Positions 22,280 through 35,992 of a stretch of 64,000 nucleotides of DNA are shown here, in pieces. The position numbers and the translations under genes were made by a program. Under the pieces are notes generated by a model. That model saw only the letters and a program-made list of their open reading frames with translations, did no database searches and had not been told where the DNA came from. Where the stretch lies: the NCBI GenBank assembly GCA_014529385.2, contig CM043967.1:5597001-5661000 (forward strand), written 5' to 3'. This DNA is from Adiantum capillus-veneris. Lineage: Eukaryota; Streptophyta; Polypodiopsida; Polypodiales; Pteridaceae. The stretch's first letter is position 1; every line of letters begins with the position of its first letter.

Positions 22280-23581
22280 CTATGGTTGTGTATCAAAGCC
22301 TCTAATACCCCTTTGAACCCAAGGGAAGCACATGTCACAATGGACTTTGTTCATCATTGGAAAATCAAAACCTACCAAAACTTGATGAGAATGGTAGTTT
22401 TCTTGCCTAGTATGAAATTTTATTCTCACATGTATGTTAAGAATTGCAAATCATGTACATGCAAACCCCATGTGAAGTATGCTACACTATTTCAAGTCAC
22501 CATAGCACCTCATTGGAGTAAGTACATTGTAGATTGTTTGAACCAGGTTTCTTTTCCTGCGAATATGTCCACAACTAAGAATATTAATTGATTGGAAACA
22601 AATTTTACAAGCATTACAAAGATAAGAAACTCAGAATTTGTGCGTCAAAAAATGAATACTTGCCGATCTTGCAAGAAGCACATTCAGGCAAGCGGGAGGT
22701 CATTTTTTTGCTGAGAAAATGGCTGAGGCTATAATGTTTGCCAAAATTTGGTGGCCAACTTGGATATTGAAGCAGTGGTGGTGCAATGAATGCTAGAGGA
22801 AAAAAATTCCACTTAAAAAGGAGAGATGCCTATGAGACCTATGATAGGAGCACGCGTGTTTGCCAAATGGGGTCTAGATTCTGTGGGTCCCATAGCACCA
22901 CCAACTTATAGGTCTCATGAGGAGTACATTATAGTTGCTACAGACTACCTGACCAAATGGATCGAGGTTAAAGCTACACAAAAAATGATGCATGCACTAC
23001 AACACAATTCTTGTATGAGAATATTTTCACACAATATGGTTTGCCTAGTGACTGTCAATGATCGAGGGAAATTTTTTGTGAATGAAGTGATTTATGAGTT
23101 CATGGTCATACATAGAAAACCAGCTTTGTATCACCCGCAGACTAATGGTCAAGCTGAGAGTACCAACAAAGTCTTGTGACTATTCTTACCAAAATTGTAA
23201 ATGACAATAGGTCGGATTGGGATCAAAAGTTGCACTCTGTCATTTGCACCTATAAAGTTGCATACAAGAAGGATTACACCTTATAACATGGTTTTTGGAC
23301 AATGCAATTTTACCCATAGAGTTTTTTATTTTAACCTTGCGTATAGCAAATAAACTTGAATGGATTGGACATGAATGGTTCGACCATTTGAACAACTAGA
23401 GAAGTTGGATGAAATAAGCTTAAAGGCAATTATTGCAATATGCACCCAAAAAGGACGCACGAAAGAGTTTCATGACAAGCATGTGAAGTCAAAAGACTTT
23501 TCTCCAAGAAATTGTGTGCTTGTTTACACTCTTAAGCAGAAAACAAAGAAATTGAAAAAAAAAGAATGGGACCATTCATAA
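22280..23581 (+). pseudogene. Ty3/gypsy integrase
   Basis: A zinc-binding region is barely readable (SGKREVIFLLRKW near 22695). The core is clear at 22826-23179: FAKWGLDSVGPIAPP, IIVATDYLTKWIEVKA (first Asp), LVTVNDRGKFF (second Asp region, normally TDNG) and YHPQTNGQAESTNKVL (catalytic Glu). After a stop at 23179 it continues with ITPYNMVFGQ and LEKLDEISLKAI, and then a 68-codon frame at 23375-23581 ending KEWDHS, where a GPF would be expected. The domain order RNase H-integrase fits Ty3/gypsy. It is the 3' half of the element that starts at 20812. Confidence 0.88.
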
Positions 23582-23626
23582 TTCATTATATATCACAAAG
23601 TGAGGCCACTAAGCTTGCTACATTAG

Positions 23627-24100
23627 ATGGACAAGAAATGCCCAACTGGATCAGTGGTGGCTAAAGAAACACCACTTGCTCAAGAGATGCTAGAAAGGGC
23701 ACATCAACTAGAAACAGAAAACAAAAGCATGATCTGGAGGTTCAATGGGCACAACAAGAAGCTAGAGAGCGAGCAACAAAGAGGAAGTGGAGAAAAGAAA
23801 ATTTTGAGATGTGTAAGACTGTGCAAATTTATTGAATTACAAGCATTGAGGAAGATAATGAGAGTTTGGACCCATACATTTTTGCAAAACTCGGAGCAAA
23901 CCTATTCCTGCGTTGGTCGATTTAGGTGCGCATTTGAATACAATCAATTGGGATTTGTACTAGAAAATGCAAAAAAGTTGGTCTTACAAGCGTTGAAAAG
24001 AACGTTTATGACAATCAGTGGATTAGTGATCACATCAATGGATACACATGTTCCCATAGCTTCTTCGTACTACCTTGAGATTCACCTGACAATCAAATAA
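23627..24100 (+). other. Unrecognised 157-codon frame downstream of integrase
   Basis: Open from 23627 with charged helical stretches (LAQEMLERAHQLETENKSMI). It follows the integrase directly, so it may be the 3' coding end of that element. Its tail runs into the 190-bp duplication. No family recognised. Confidence 0.35.
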
Positions 24101-24411
24101 TCAGATAATACTTGGTACACCATGGCAAGGCAAATACAAGGCGTATATACACTAATTAAAATCCCAAGTGTATTTTACAAACAGCTGATCATCATGTGAA
24201 GTATGTCATTTTTTCTTGGAACCATCAATGGATACACATGTTCCCATAGCTTCTTCGTACTACCTTGAGATTCACCTGACAATCAAATAATCAGATAATA
24301 CTTGGTACACCATGGCAAGGCAAATACAAGGCGTATATACACTAATTAAAATCCCAAGTGTATTTTACAAACAGCTGATCATCATGTGAAGTATGTCATT
24401 TTTTCTTGGAA
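24033..24411. repeat. Perfect 190-bp tandem duplication
   Basis: 24033-24222 and 24223-24411 read the same base for base, starting with CATCAATGGATACACATG. The absence of differences points to a very recent event or an assembly artefact. Confidence 0.95.
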
Positions 24412-25438
24412 ATATACCAGGTACCTTTTTGAGAATGCAATGAAAAGACCAAGGAATTGGCCAATAGATTCAATGCAACAAAAACACAACAATAAGTACT
24501 GCTTATGATACAAGAAATGATAGCTAGAGGGTTTATTGATAGCCTTGCAAGTGCAACAACCAGTCATTTTCTCCCTTCAGTACAAGTCATGGACGATCAA
24601 CCAATTGTTTTGGAAGCACAACCATCAATCACCAAGCAAGTCTCAAAAACTACCTAACCAGTTAAGAACAAAAAAACCAAACAAATATGGATACCAAAAC
24701 AGACATGTGTCCAAGTCAAGCCAAACCAATCCAAAACCTTCTACAAAGCATACTTGGATACCTAAAGGAACTCCCTGAATTGAAGAAAATTTTATGTGGA
24801 TTCCCAAAGTTTGACTACAAGGCTTATCTCGAAGAATGTGACACGTTTTTTCTCCATAGCTAAAAGAGAAAATCAGCATTTCATGTGCGGCCTACTCAAA
24901 TTCCAAAACCATGAACACTTAGATACACACAAGTGTGGATAACTAAAACCATTACAATTTTGCAATCGGCAAAACAGAAGGGACTCCAAAGTAAAGAGAT
25001 TCCATGCAAGCCACAACCCACAATGATGTTTCAAAGCCGCCACAATACTCTTCAAAGTGAAAACCCAATACAATGTGTGGCGACCTAAACCTCACAAACA
25101 AATCCAAATAGTTAAAGGACAAAACCTTTTGATAATTCACCACTGAGCTATTGAGCTACAACAATTACTACATAATGTACATTTTCTAATGCAAGAACAA
25201 CTAAAACTCATGGTCAAATGCCTTTAAGAAAATTGCTTGAAACCCACCTCTTGCCCAACATTATTTTTTTCATGCATTGATCGAGTATGCATACGTAGGG
25301 CCCCTTACACGGCCTTGCATAAGGCACTGCTTTGATGACCATGCACAACACAACCCTGATGGCATAACGTCGTTCAAGAGTATTCTGACAATGAGGGGGG
25401 GAGGCATTCTAAATGCGGACCTAGAAATCATAGCATTG
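24412..25438. other. Unassigned, possible Copia gag debris
   Basis: A plus-strand stretch near 24660-24780 repeats an (I/W)PK motif (QIWIPKQTC; HTWIPKGTP), reminiscent of the gag-protease linker of some Copia elements. This is weak, and nothing else is recognisable. Confidence 0.3.
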
Positions 25439-25567
25439 TTTTATCAACTTTTGTGTTATAATTCACGTTTGATTTCTAATTTTTATCAACTTTTGTGTTA
25501 TAATTTTTTTTTGATTTCTCATTATTTTATCAACTTTTATGTTATAATTTGTGTTTGATTTCTAATT
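25439..25567. repeat. Three imperfect tandem copies of a 43-46 bp AT-rich unit
   Basis: The unit TTTATCAACTTTTGTGTTAT ... TTTGATTTCT occurs three times head to tail with small differences. Confidence 0.85.
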
Positions 25568-27891
<2,324 letters not shown>

Positions 27892-28700
27892 ATGCGACAG
27901 TTGTTCACAAGAGCTATGAAGTCTGATGCCAAAGACAACAAGAAGAGGTGGAGTAAAAAAAAGAGGTTGGAACAAATCTTGGAGTTCACTTTCCTCAAGG
28001 ACTTCTTGAAAGAAGTATCCGCATACATAGAGAACGAAAGATTCGAACTAGAAGGTACCATTGTTTATGAAGAAATCTACAAAAACGACAAGATTAATAT
28101 GTTCATGCTACCCATGATACCTCGTGAAGCTTACAATCTGGCAAGGAATCTACCCATCAAAGAAGCTCTAGAAAAGAGAGACCTCTTAAACTACTTCCAA
28201 TTGTCACCTTGAAGAATTGAAATTCAGAGAGCTCATGAGCTCTTTACGAACATTTCAGGGGATGGCATAGCTAAAATTTCATTACGGGAAAATGAAAATA
28301 TTTAATTATGAATCACCTCAAAGTTAATCTCTAAAGCATTAGAGCTATCAGACAAAGGTGCAACAATGAAGGGAAAGAAATATTTGGAAATAAAATTCTT
28401 CACAAAGAAGGGAGAAGTGGTGACATTTGCCGACATGACATGCCAAGAAGCAGAAGTACCCACTTGCATGTTCATGCAATTCTTTCATATAGACAACAAA
28501 AGGCCAGGTCGCTACACAACAACAAACCACATAGTCACTACAACTTACATTTGGGATTACCAATAGAGCACACTAGTGACAATTGAACATGCCCAATACA
28601 TCCATGATATGCTCGCCAAAAAGAAAAAGCACACAAAGCTAACCTACTTATTAGCTCCATAGGTACTAATAAGAATAGCTTATCAGGAAATTGGTGCTAC
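27892..28700 (+). pseudogene. Unknown protein-like frame with several in-frame stops
   Basis: One plus-strand frame stays protein-like for about 270 codons although stops interrupt it at 28210, near 28303, near 28309 and at 28564. Pieces: KKRLEQILEFTFLKDFLKEV, YEEIYKNDKINMFM and PREAYNLARNLPIKEALEKR; then ISKALELSDKGATMKGKKYL and FFTKKGEVVTFADM; then TLVTIEHAQYIHDMLAKKKK. It is Lys-rich and probably helical. I do not recognise the family. It ends just before a Copia-type LTR (28742), so it may be an internal or host fragment next to that element. Confidence 0.45.
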
Positions 28701-28741
28701 CCAAGATCTATCGGAGGCTCCCTCTCAAAATGATTGGATCA

Positions 28742-29032
28742 TGTTGAGGTGTCAAGCTCAACATGTACGAGTCCTGGATGACTATCACCAATAGTCATCA
28801 CTGGCGCTCCTTGGTGGATACACATATCTTTGCCAGTGATACTACAACTGGACTACATCAAGCTAGTCTACCTACTAAAGTGATGGCACACTTATCTACT
28901 CACCTCACTCACTAGCCGTTCATACTAGACCGTTGTACTAGTTCCCCTTTTATGTTGCATTTTCCCTTATGTTATTGTAGCCCTCTTATCTTGAGTTTGT
29001 GAAGAAGAAGAAGTACAGTCTTTTGCCTCTAT

Positions 29033-29066
<34 letters not shown>

Positions 29067-29114
29067 ACGTGTGCTTGCAAGAGCTCAAGCTCTCTCTTTC
29101 TCTATCCCTTGGCA
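28742..29114 (+). repeat. Candidate Copia-type 5' LTR
   Basis: Begins TGTTGAGGTGTCAAGCTCAA and ends CCCTTGGCA immediately before a PBS. 373 bp, TG...CA. It contains a (GT)n run at about 29039-29065. No second LTR was found in the window, so the start is inferred from the TGTTG and the usual length. Confidence 0.65.
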
Positions 29115-29126
29115 TGGTATCAAAGC
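29115..29126 (+). promoter_or_regulatory. Primer-binding site
   Basis: TGGTATCAAAGC directly follows the LTR end. It is a common variant of the tRNA-Met PBS in plant Copia elements. Confidence 0.75.
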
Positions 29127-29600
29127 GTGGTTGTGTTTGAGGAGCTTGGAGCAGCAAGCAAGAACATTCTAAGACGTGGCTTCGGTTTTCCTGGGAGCCA
29201 TCATCAACGATCTCCAATTTAGCTGATTCCACTTGAAGAGTGTGCATCTTAGGTTTCTATGTAGTCCCCTAGACTACCACTACGGAGCCAAATTTCCATT
29301 CCGGGCGTGTCTCGACCGCCGTTTTGGATCTAGAGTGCATTCTCATGCAAAAATATTAAGGTTAGAGATTTTGCATATCTACATATAGGTGGTGCAAAAA
29401 GCTTTGGTTTGGCTGTAGTGTGCACAAACACTGTTTAGTACGGTGAAACAGGTTTATGTACGTAGATTGTGGTTACAAGTGGTAGTTGACAATTTTTAGC
29501 AGGCTGCTTGAAAATTGCGTGAAGGGTTGGAAACATGTGAGGGCACAACTGCTGGTGGACTCCTCTTCCAATTGAAGAAGTGTTACAAATTTTTTAGTGT
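29127..29600 (+). mobile_element. Leader remnant of the element at 28742
   Basis: Non-coding sequence after the PBS. It shares an exact 25-bp match (29557-29581) with 35672-35696 in reverse. The element is not recognisable after about 29600 and lacks gag and pol, so it is truncated. Confidence 0.5.
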
Positions 29601-29601
29601 G

Positions 29602-29651
29602 CATGGATGGATAATTACCAGACTAATCAGGTAACTATCCACCCATCCATG
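29602..29651. repeat. Imperfect hairpin
   Basis: CATGGATGGATAATTACC pairs with GGTAACTATCCACCCATCCATG across a 10-nt loop, with a small bulge and a mismatch. It may mark the edge of a decayed insertion. Confidence 0.6.
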
Positions 29652-30600
29652 ATTGAAAACCTTCGTCAATCCCCACTTACCACCCCGCACTCACACATGA
29701 TTCTTTTGTTTCCTAATTACTACCACATTCTTTTGACATTTAAAATAATGGTTTTTTTAAAGCTTTTCCAAACAGTAATTTGTTAAGACAAGTCATGAAA
29801 ATCAGCATTAAAGATAGTCTTTCAAGAAACAAACATCTTTGAACTTAAGACAAGGTACGGTCACTTATAATATTTCCTGACAACCCTGACCCATGCCCAC
29901 TTGTCTCAAGCACACTTGAGGGTGAAAAACGGCACCCATTCCTTATTCATAATCCGGGTGGAACCCATCACCCAAAGTTTGGGGCGCTCATACGCCAAAC
30001 CAGTTGCCCATACAACCGGGTGGCTCCCCTGGGATAAGAAACGGTATCCTAACTTATGTAGAAACATCAAGACATGACGGAGTAGAGACTCATCATTCAT
30101 GGGGATAACCAACTTATCCATGGATGAAAAGCCATCATTATTCATCAATATATATACCAAGGAGTCGGAGGTATCTTGCTATCTTAAGGATGATCATTCA
30201 TATCTTTCCTAAATCAAACAGCCTTAACCCAAACTATTCTTTCCTACTTTATAAACAAGTATACATTGGTTTCTTGGAAGATGTCTTCCATTTCTCATTT
30301 AATTTCATCCTTACCCACTCTTTTACGTATGCAATGTTAATACTTATAAAAAAACTTATATAAATCAACTTAAATTATAATGAAGACCCACCTGGGACTG
30401 GTCGAGCATTTGCTATAGTGCTAGGGCTTGAATGCCTTCATTTGTAGGCCTACTACTAGGCCCGGCCTTGTGGTTGTGCTCTAGCCCTCTTGGGAACATT
30501 GCCCTCCTCGTCAGGTTGAGGGTTTTTTGTGGTCTTCTTGGAGCGATGACTTCTATCCTTATGAAAAGAACGTCTATTCATTAGATAAATCATCGAAACC
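29652..30600. other. Unassigned sequence
   Basis: No gene recognised. The minus-strand frame at 29906-30160 (84 codons) has no family motif. After 30370 a short GC-richer piece precedes the AT-rich block. Confidence 0.4.
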
Positions 30601-31089
30601 ATGATTCTTACCATTCTATAACGTACTTCCATTTCTTATCATAATTGCTTAGATCCTGGAGTAGTTTAGTTGTTTACAAAAGATCCATGGTTTCTTTTAA
30701 TATCATTTTCACAATTCCTTATACCTTAGTATAGCCTAAGAAACCTTCTAATTAACTTCTGAAAACTTTTCTATTGACATTTCTTTAACTTGCACTTTAA
30801 AATGGTAAATTCTTAGTATAATTTTGTTAATTTGATTATATAACTAAGATATTCTTATTCTAGATTTCTTTTTGGTATTTTGGGTCTCCCTAATTATCTT
30901 ATAAATTTCAAAATCTTTTTTCTAAATTTTTCTTCTTTATTAAGCCTAAAATTAGCTTATTTTTACTTAATATTTACTAGACTTAATATCTATCTCCCAA
31001 ACATATAATTTTCACAACTTTCTAACAATTTTTTTTACTTTTAGTAATTTTTAAAAAAAACTTTTAATTGTGATTTTTATTTATCATAG
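30601..31089. other. Very AT-rich sequence
   Basis: No gene. It grades into the AT-rich satellite that follows. Confidence 0.5.
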
Positions 31090-32120
31090 TTAAATTTTTA
31101 TCTAAAACAAGTTTTTGAGCTATTATAATTACTTACACTAGTTAACTAATTATAATATAATTATCTTGGCTTTTTAATGATGTTTTCTAGATTTTATAAT
31201 TATTATTTAATTATCTAAGATAATTAACTAGTTTCTTCTTTTAATTTTTAGCTAAAATCAAATAATTCTATCTTAATTAAATAGCTAAACTATCTTTTAT
31301 TCATGAGCTAATTATCTAAACTTGATAATGATATTTTTTGACTCTAATAATTATCATGTAATTATTTAATTTTATTAATTAGTTTCTCTCTTTAATTTAC
31401 AATTTAAAATAGATAATTTTGGCTTAATTAAATAGCTAAACTAATTTTTTGTTAGTGAGTTAATTATTCTAACTTTTTAATGATGTTTTCTAGCTTTGAT
31501 AATTACCATGTAGTTATCTAAGCTAATTAGTTAATTTCTCTATTTAATTTATAGCTAAAAGTAAAGAATTTAAGCTTAATTAAATAGCTGAACTAATTTT
31601 CCATTCATGCACTAATTATTCTAACTTTTTGATAATGTTTTCTAAATTTCTAATAATATCCAACTTTGATAATTACCATGTGATTATATCAGCTAATAAA
31701 ATAATTTTCATGCTTTATTTATAGCTAAAATTAGTAAATTTTAGCTCAATTAAATAGCTAAATTGATATTCTATTTGTGAGCTAAATATCCATCTTGGTA
31801 ATGATGTTTTCTTATCCTCATAATTATCATGTAGTTATCTAAGCTAAATTACTAATTTTACTCTTTAGTATATAACTTAAATTAAATAATTTTAGCTTAA
31901 TTAAATAGATTAACTATTTTTTTTTCATGAGTTAGTTACCCGTGTTTCTCACAATGGTTTCTAACTTTGATAGTTACTTTGTGATTTATTAAGTTAATTT
32001 ACTAAGTTTTTAATTATTTTTATTGTTAAAAATAGCTAATTTCTATCTAATTAATTACAGAACCTACTTTAAAAATTTTAATACGACATTCTTGGCTTTC
32101 TAATAATTTTTATTAGCTTT
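31090..32120. repeat. Degenerate AT-rich satellite, unit about 141-170 bp
   Basis: The anchor TTAATTAAATAG or its variants recurs at 31273, 31424, 31576, 31746 and 31887, giving steps of 151, 152, 170 and 141 bp. Between anchors the same order recurs: GAGCTAATTAT, then TTAATGATGTTTTCTA, then ATAATTATCATGTAGTTATC, then TTTAATTTATAGCTAAAA. About six units with many substitutions. No coding capacity. Confidence 0.8.
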
Positions 32121-33071
32121 GATAGTTATCTTATAGTTAACAAAGCTTAATTAATATATTTCCTATTAATTAAGATCAAAATTAATTAATTGTAATCTTG
32201 ATTAGAAATTAATAATTAAGTAGATTATTAATCCAAGTTAAGATTAAGTAATTACCAATTCAATGATATATAAGAGATTGATTAATAGTAGAGGATGGTC
32301 TAATCTTTTTTAGTTAATAGATTAATAAAAAAATAGACATAAGTTAATATAAATTATAAATTAACTGAAATTATCACTAATTATCTTGCTTAATCACTTA
32401 GATTTTTGCTCTCTTAGTGATTTGTATGAAGTATTTTTTTGGCCAGGGCGTCCGAGTCTAAGAGTGTTTGTGAAGCATAGGGTCTTATTTATAGCTTTTC
32501 CTAGCACTCACAGGCTGAAAATGGAAGTAGCTTGTAGCTCAAGCAGCCCTCAAGCTCAAGATGGTGTCCCTTGCTACTAAATCAGTCTCTGGCAGGTCAA
32601 TGATGGCCCTCCCTAGTATCTGTCTACTTTAAAAATCAAATTTTCTAATTTTTAGGCTTATTTTTTGCTTTTTTGGTAAATATCTGGGAAAATATCTAGG
32701 GGTTATAATGAAAGTCTTAAGCTTAAGTAATTACTAAAAACCATTCCATTCATTTTGCAATTTAAAGTGGTAGTAAAACTTTTGGAGGTTATAGCCGTTT
32801 CAGATTTTACCCGAATTTAGTTCTGAGAGTTCCTAGCCATAGGTTTGTCATACTTAGGATTCTAAAAATATCGATTTTAAATGTATTTGAGATAGTGGTT
32901 ACCGGTTTCTATGTCTAGGGTTCTCAAATAAAGCTTAGGGTTCACTTTTTCGCTTCTAAAAAGGTCGACACCTTACAATAACCCCGACCTAAGAACTTGA
33001 GATGTCCTCATCTCAACCGAAATTGGGGAATTCTTTACAAAGAAATTTTTTGGCACCCGAGTAGCATTTTT
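32121..33071. other. Unassigned sequence next to the inverted repeat
   Basis: No gene recognised. If the left arm of the inverted repeat is a minus-strand LTR element, its 3' LTR should lie here. TGTAAGGTGTCGACC read on the minus strand near 32977 could be an LTR start, but no partner was found. Confidence 0.35.
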
Positions 33072-33310
33072 CAGTGGGTTCATCTTTCTATACAACTAGT
33101 TGATCCTTAATTTCTTTATTTCCAATAATTTTCTTTATCTTTCCTCAATAATTATTTTGAGATCCCACAATTCCTTACTTGCTACTCAATTTATCCAAGA
33201 AACTCTCGGGATTGATCCCATCTTAAAAACCTTTACAAACTAATGTTATTATCTCAAAAACCACGTCAAATCCATTTCATATAAGAGATCCATATATCCA
33301 CCTTGTCAAC

Positions 33311-33631
33311 GTGCTTGATCTAACTGACCATTTAGAGCAATCAACATTCGACAAGTATTATGTATTCCAGCTTTGCCAATCTAAACGTGCTTGGCTAGTT
33401 CTTGCCATTCTGAGCAGTCTGCGTTTTGCACAAGCTTTCACCACTACACCAGAGGTACCAACTCTATGCCCTAACCTAGTTAACCAACAATATGTAAAGG
33501 GTTTTAAGAGGTATTATACCAAGAGTTATTTTGGCTTCCTAGTAGTCTCGTGCATTAACACCTCCACATCTAGGTCATTTTTCAAGGAAGGCTATCTTGT
33601 GCACAAGGAATGTGAGTTAGTTTTTGGATAA
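33311..33631 (+). other. Frame shared by both arms, antisense to gag (left copy)
   Basis: This 106-codon frame reads FDKYYVFQLCQSKRAWLVLA and matches FDKYYVFQLCQPECARRVLG in the right arm (minus strand, 38159-37971), with shared PEVP and NLV-QQ further on. The sense strand also reads openly in parts (VPLVQWWKLV in both arms), so which strand was coding is undecided. Unknown family. Confidence 0.35.
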
Positions 33632-33650
33632 CTATCTCATTCCTAAGATT

Positions 33651-33850
33651 CAAATTCTACCTTCCTCCTGTCAAGAATCTCTTTCTCATTTGCTAGATCT
33701 ACCCTTAATTTCTTGATTATTAATCCTTAAGTAATTTGGAAAATATTCAAATTCTACCTTCCTCCTGTCAAGAACCTCTTTCTCATTTGCTAGATCTACA
33801 CTTAATTTCTTGATTATTAATCTTAACTTTAAATTCCTTAAGTAATTTGG
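33651..33850. repeat. 97-bp tandem duplication
   Basis: CAAATTCTACCTTCCTCCTG ... GTAATTTGGAAAATA occurs at 33651 and again at 33748, with small differences and a 13-bp indel. The right arm of the inverted repeat has only one copy. Confidence 0.88.
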
Positions 33851-34045
33851 AAAATAAAATAATGTATACCATTACAATATATAAGTAACTCAAAGTTTTT
33901 ACATTATCCGTTTATAGTAGTTTACAAAACTTTTTATTGTTGCTGAAATTTTTATTGTGGCCAAACAAGTGGCTCTTTCATCTTCTTCATTCATCAAAGT
34001 TGGTTCTCCTACGGCTGTGTAAGCTCTTGCTTCTCTTGCTCTTCC

Positions 34046-35482
34046 TTAACCTCGTCCTCCATTTCTACCTCCTCTTAGATTGTCTCCTTGATTTGGAGGA
34101 ATGGCTCTAGCAGTAGCTACAGGGTTTTTCTCTTCTAGACAGTTATTCCTTTGATTGCATCCATAGCACCTAACATTTGGGAAGGTCTTCTCCAAGTTCA
34201 CTGCCATAGCTACTCCATGATGTTGATATCCTTGGTTAAAAGTTCCCCTAGCTCTTCCACTAAAGTTATTAAAATCATTATAATTCTTAGTAGGGTTGGT
34301 CCCTTTGGCTACAAGAGGCTTGGCCCTGAGAAGGGCATCTTGAGTTGATGTAAGCCTCATGGCTTTGATACGTGTACTCAGGGGTTTGTTGAGGCCTTGA
34401 CAAAAACGAGCAATTTGTTGCTCCATGGTCATTTGGGGAACATAGCTTCATAAAGACACAAATTTGGTGTAATAATCCTCCAGTGAAAGTCCTAGTTGGA
34501 CTAGACCAAGAATTCATCTTAATAGCCTGATGTGTAGGAGGGAGATATCGTTCTTTGATTGCCAGCTTCATTTTCTCCCAAGATGGACTACTAGTGGGAT
34601 TATCTCTGCAATGTTGCTTCCACCAAAGTTTGGTATCTCCATTGAGACGGAACATGCCTAACATTGTTCGTTGTTCTTGACCAATCCCTGCAACTTTGAA
34701 ATAGTCGTTCATTGCATCTAACCATGCTTTGACATGTCTCTCTAAATTGGGTCCCTCTCCCTTACAGGTAGGGAGTTGGACTTGCTTTAATAGTAATTTT
34801 TTCTCTTGAGTAACAATGTAAAGATTATTTAGGTGAGTATTACCTTGGGATTGAATTAGTGGAATTTAGTACTAAATGAAAATCTATCTTGCTTATGCTT
34901 TCAAATTATCTCATACTCAAAAAAAATTCACACTAGATGAAGACAAGTACCAAACCATAAAGAAAACTGCTAATAGCATATCCATGAGAACCATAGTATG
35001 TACAAGATCCAATACAATCCATGAAGATCCTACTATGTACAAGGGTGACGACATTCCTATACTAGAATATTGTGAACTATGGGTGGATCATATATAGGAT
35101 CAAACCATACAACATCTTTTGGTCTTCTTAAACTAGGCCCTACACCTATGGACCTAGTTCTACCTGGGTAGATTGCTTTAGACACCTGAATAAACATCCA
35201 CTGATTTTGTGATACTTGGATACCATCTACTACAAGGGTTTCCTCTGGATTCTCTATCCCAATAAAGAAGTATACTTCAATCACTTGAAGATCTCTCTTC
35301 ATACTTAGTGCTAAACCTTTTAACTCTCCCACATCAAATGAAAGAAATTTCCACCAGATCTTTGACCACATGATCCTCCAAGTGGGAGGAGAAAATCTAT
35401 TGTCTAGCCATTTCATCATGCTTTTTTGCATTGAATAGCGTCTGGATAGGCAAGCCATCATGAACCTAATGTTGAAATCCAT
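34046..35482 (-). pseudogene. Gag pseudogene of the left-arm element
   Basis: On the minus strand, 35482-35057 is a 141-codon N-terminal frame (DFNIRFMMACLSRRYSMQKS ... YFDPI-type end FDPIYDPPIVHNILV). 34712-34287 follows with the capsid-type block MLGMFRLNGDTKLWWKQHCR, as in the retrotransposon gag family. 34432-34046 carries ARFCQGLNKPLSTRIKA and a damaged zinc knuckle VRCYGCNQRNNCLEE (Cys-x2-Cys kept, His lost). It ends in a Gly/Arg-rich tail (NLRGGRNGGRGRGRAREA). This is a Ty3-type gag without a pol gene downstream. Frame changes separate the three parts. Confidence 0.78.
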
Positions 35483-35671
35483 GAATTTGCGATAGGCCTA
35501 ATGCAAAACTCCCTGCAAAGATGGGGACAATTCTCTTTTTCTTCCCTCCCTCTTTTCAATTAAATACCTCTTTAATTAAACTACTCAAAAATCACTTATT
35601 TCAACCTAACACTTTAAAGTTTTACTAGGTTAAGGATCTCAAGGAGCACACACTCTTAAAATGTTTAGAAA

Positions 35672-35724
35672 ACTTCTTCAATTGGAAGAGGAGTCCCTCA
35701 CATCTGCTAGGGGAAAAAAGTGGT
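35672..35724. other. Spacer of the inverted repeat with a purine tract
   Basis: 35672-35696 matches, in reverse, 25 bp of the leader at 29557-29581. AGGGGAAAAAAGTGG at 35710-35724 resembles a polypurine tract directly before an LTR start. Confidence 0.5.
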
Positions 35725-35978
35725 TGTTGAGGATACCTTAGCCCATAATTGTGGAAGTTATAGGGCCAAAAGAGTTTTGGACTTTTAAGATGTTGTCTCG
35801 TTTTCGCTCTGTGAGACAGAACTAGGTCTTCTTCTAGGGCTATAGACCTAATCCATTTTCAATGGTAAAGGTCTACTCCCTAGACCCTTCTTACTTAGAG
35901 ACTGATATTTATAAGCCTAGAGACCTGTCAAGAACCCCATATCAACTTTGGCGTTGGCACCGGGTTGGGGACCTCTCA
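35725..35978 (+). repeat. Candidate LTR of the right-arm element
   Basis: Begins TGTTGAGGATACC after a purine tract and ends GGGACCTCTCA two bases before a PBS. 254 bp, TG...CA. No second copy was found, so the left end is inferred. Confidence 0.5.
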
Positions 35979-35980
35979 CT

Positions 35981-35992
35981 TGGTATCAAAGT
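35981..35992 (+). promoter_or_regulatory. Primer-binding site
   Basis: TGGTATCAAAGT, a tRNA-Met type PBS variant, follows the candidate LTR by two bases. Confidence 0.65.

Larger units (their letters stand above)
33072..35660 (-). mobile_element. Gag-only retroelement, left arm of a large inverted repeat
   Basis: On the minus strand it aligns throughout with the plus strand of 35990-38408. It contains the gag pseudogene described separately, non-coding sequence, and an anti-gag-strand frame at 33311-33631 whose partner is at 37971-38159. No protease, RT or integrase is present. The 5' end stops near 35660 without PBS or LTR. Confidence 0.8.
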
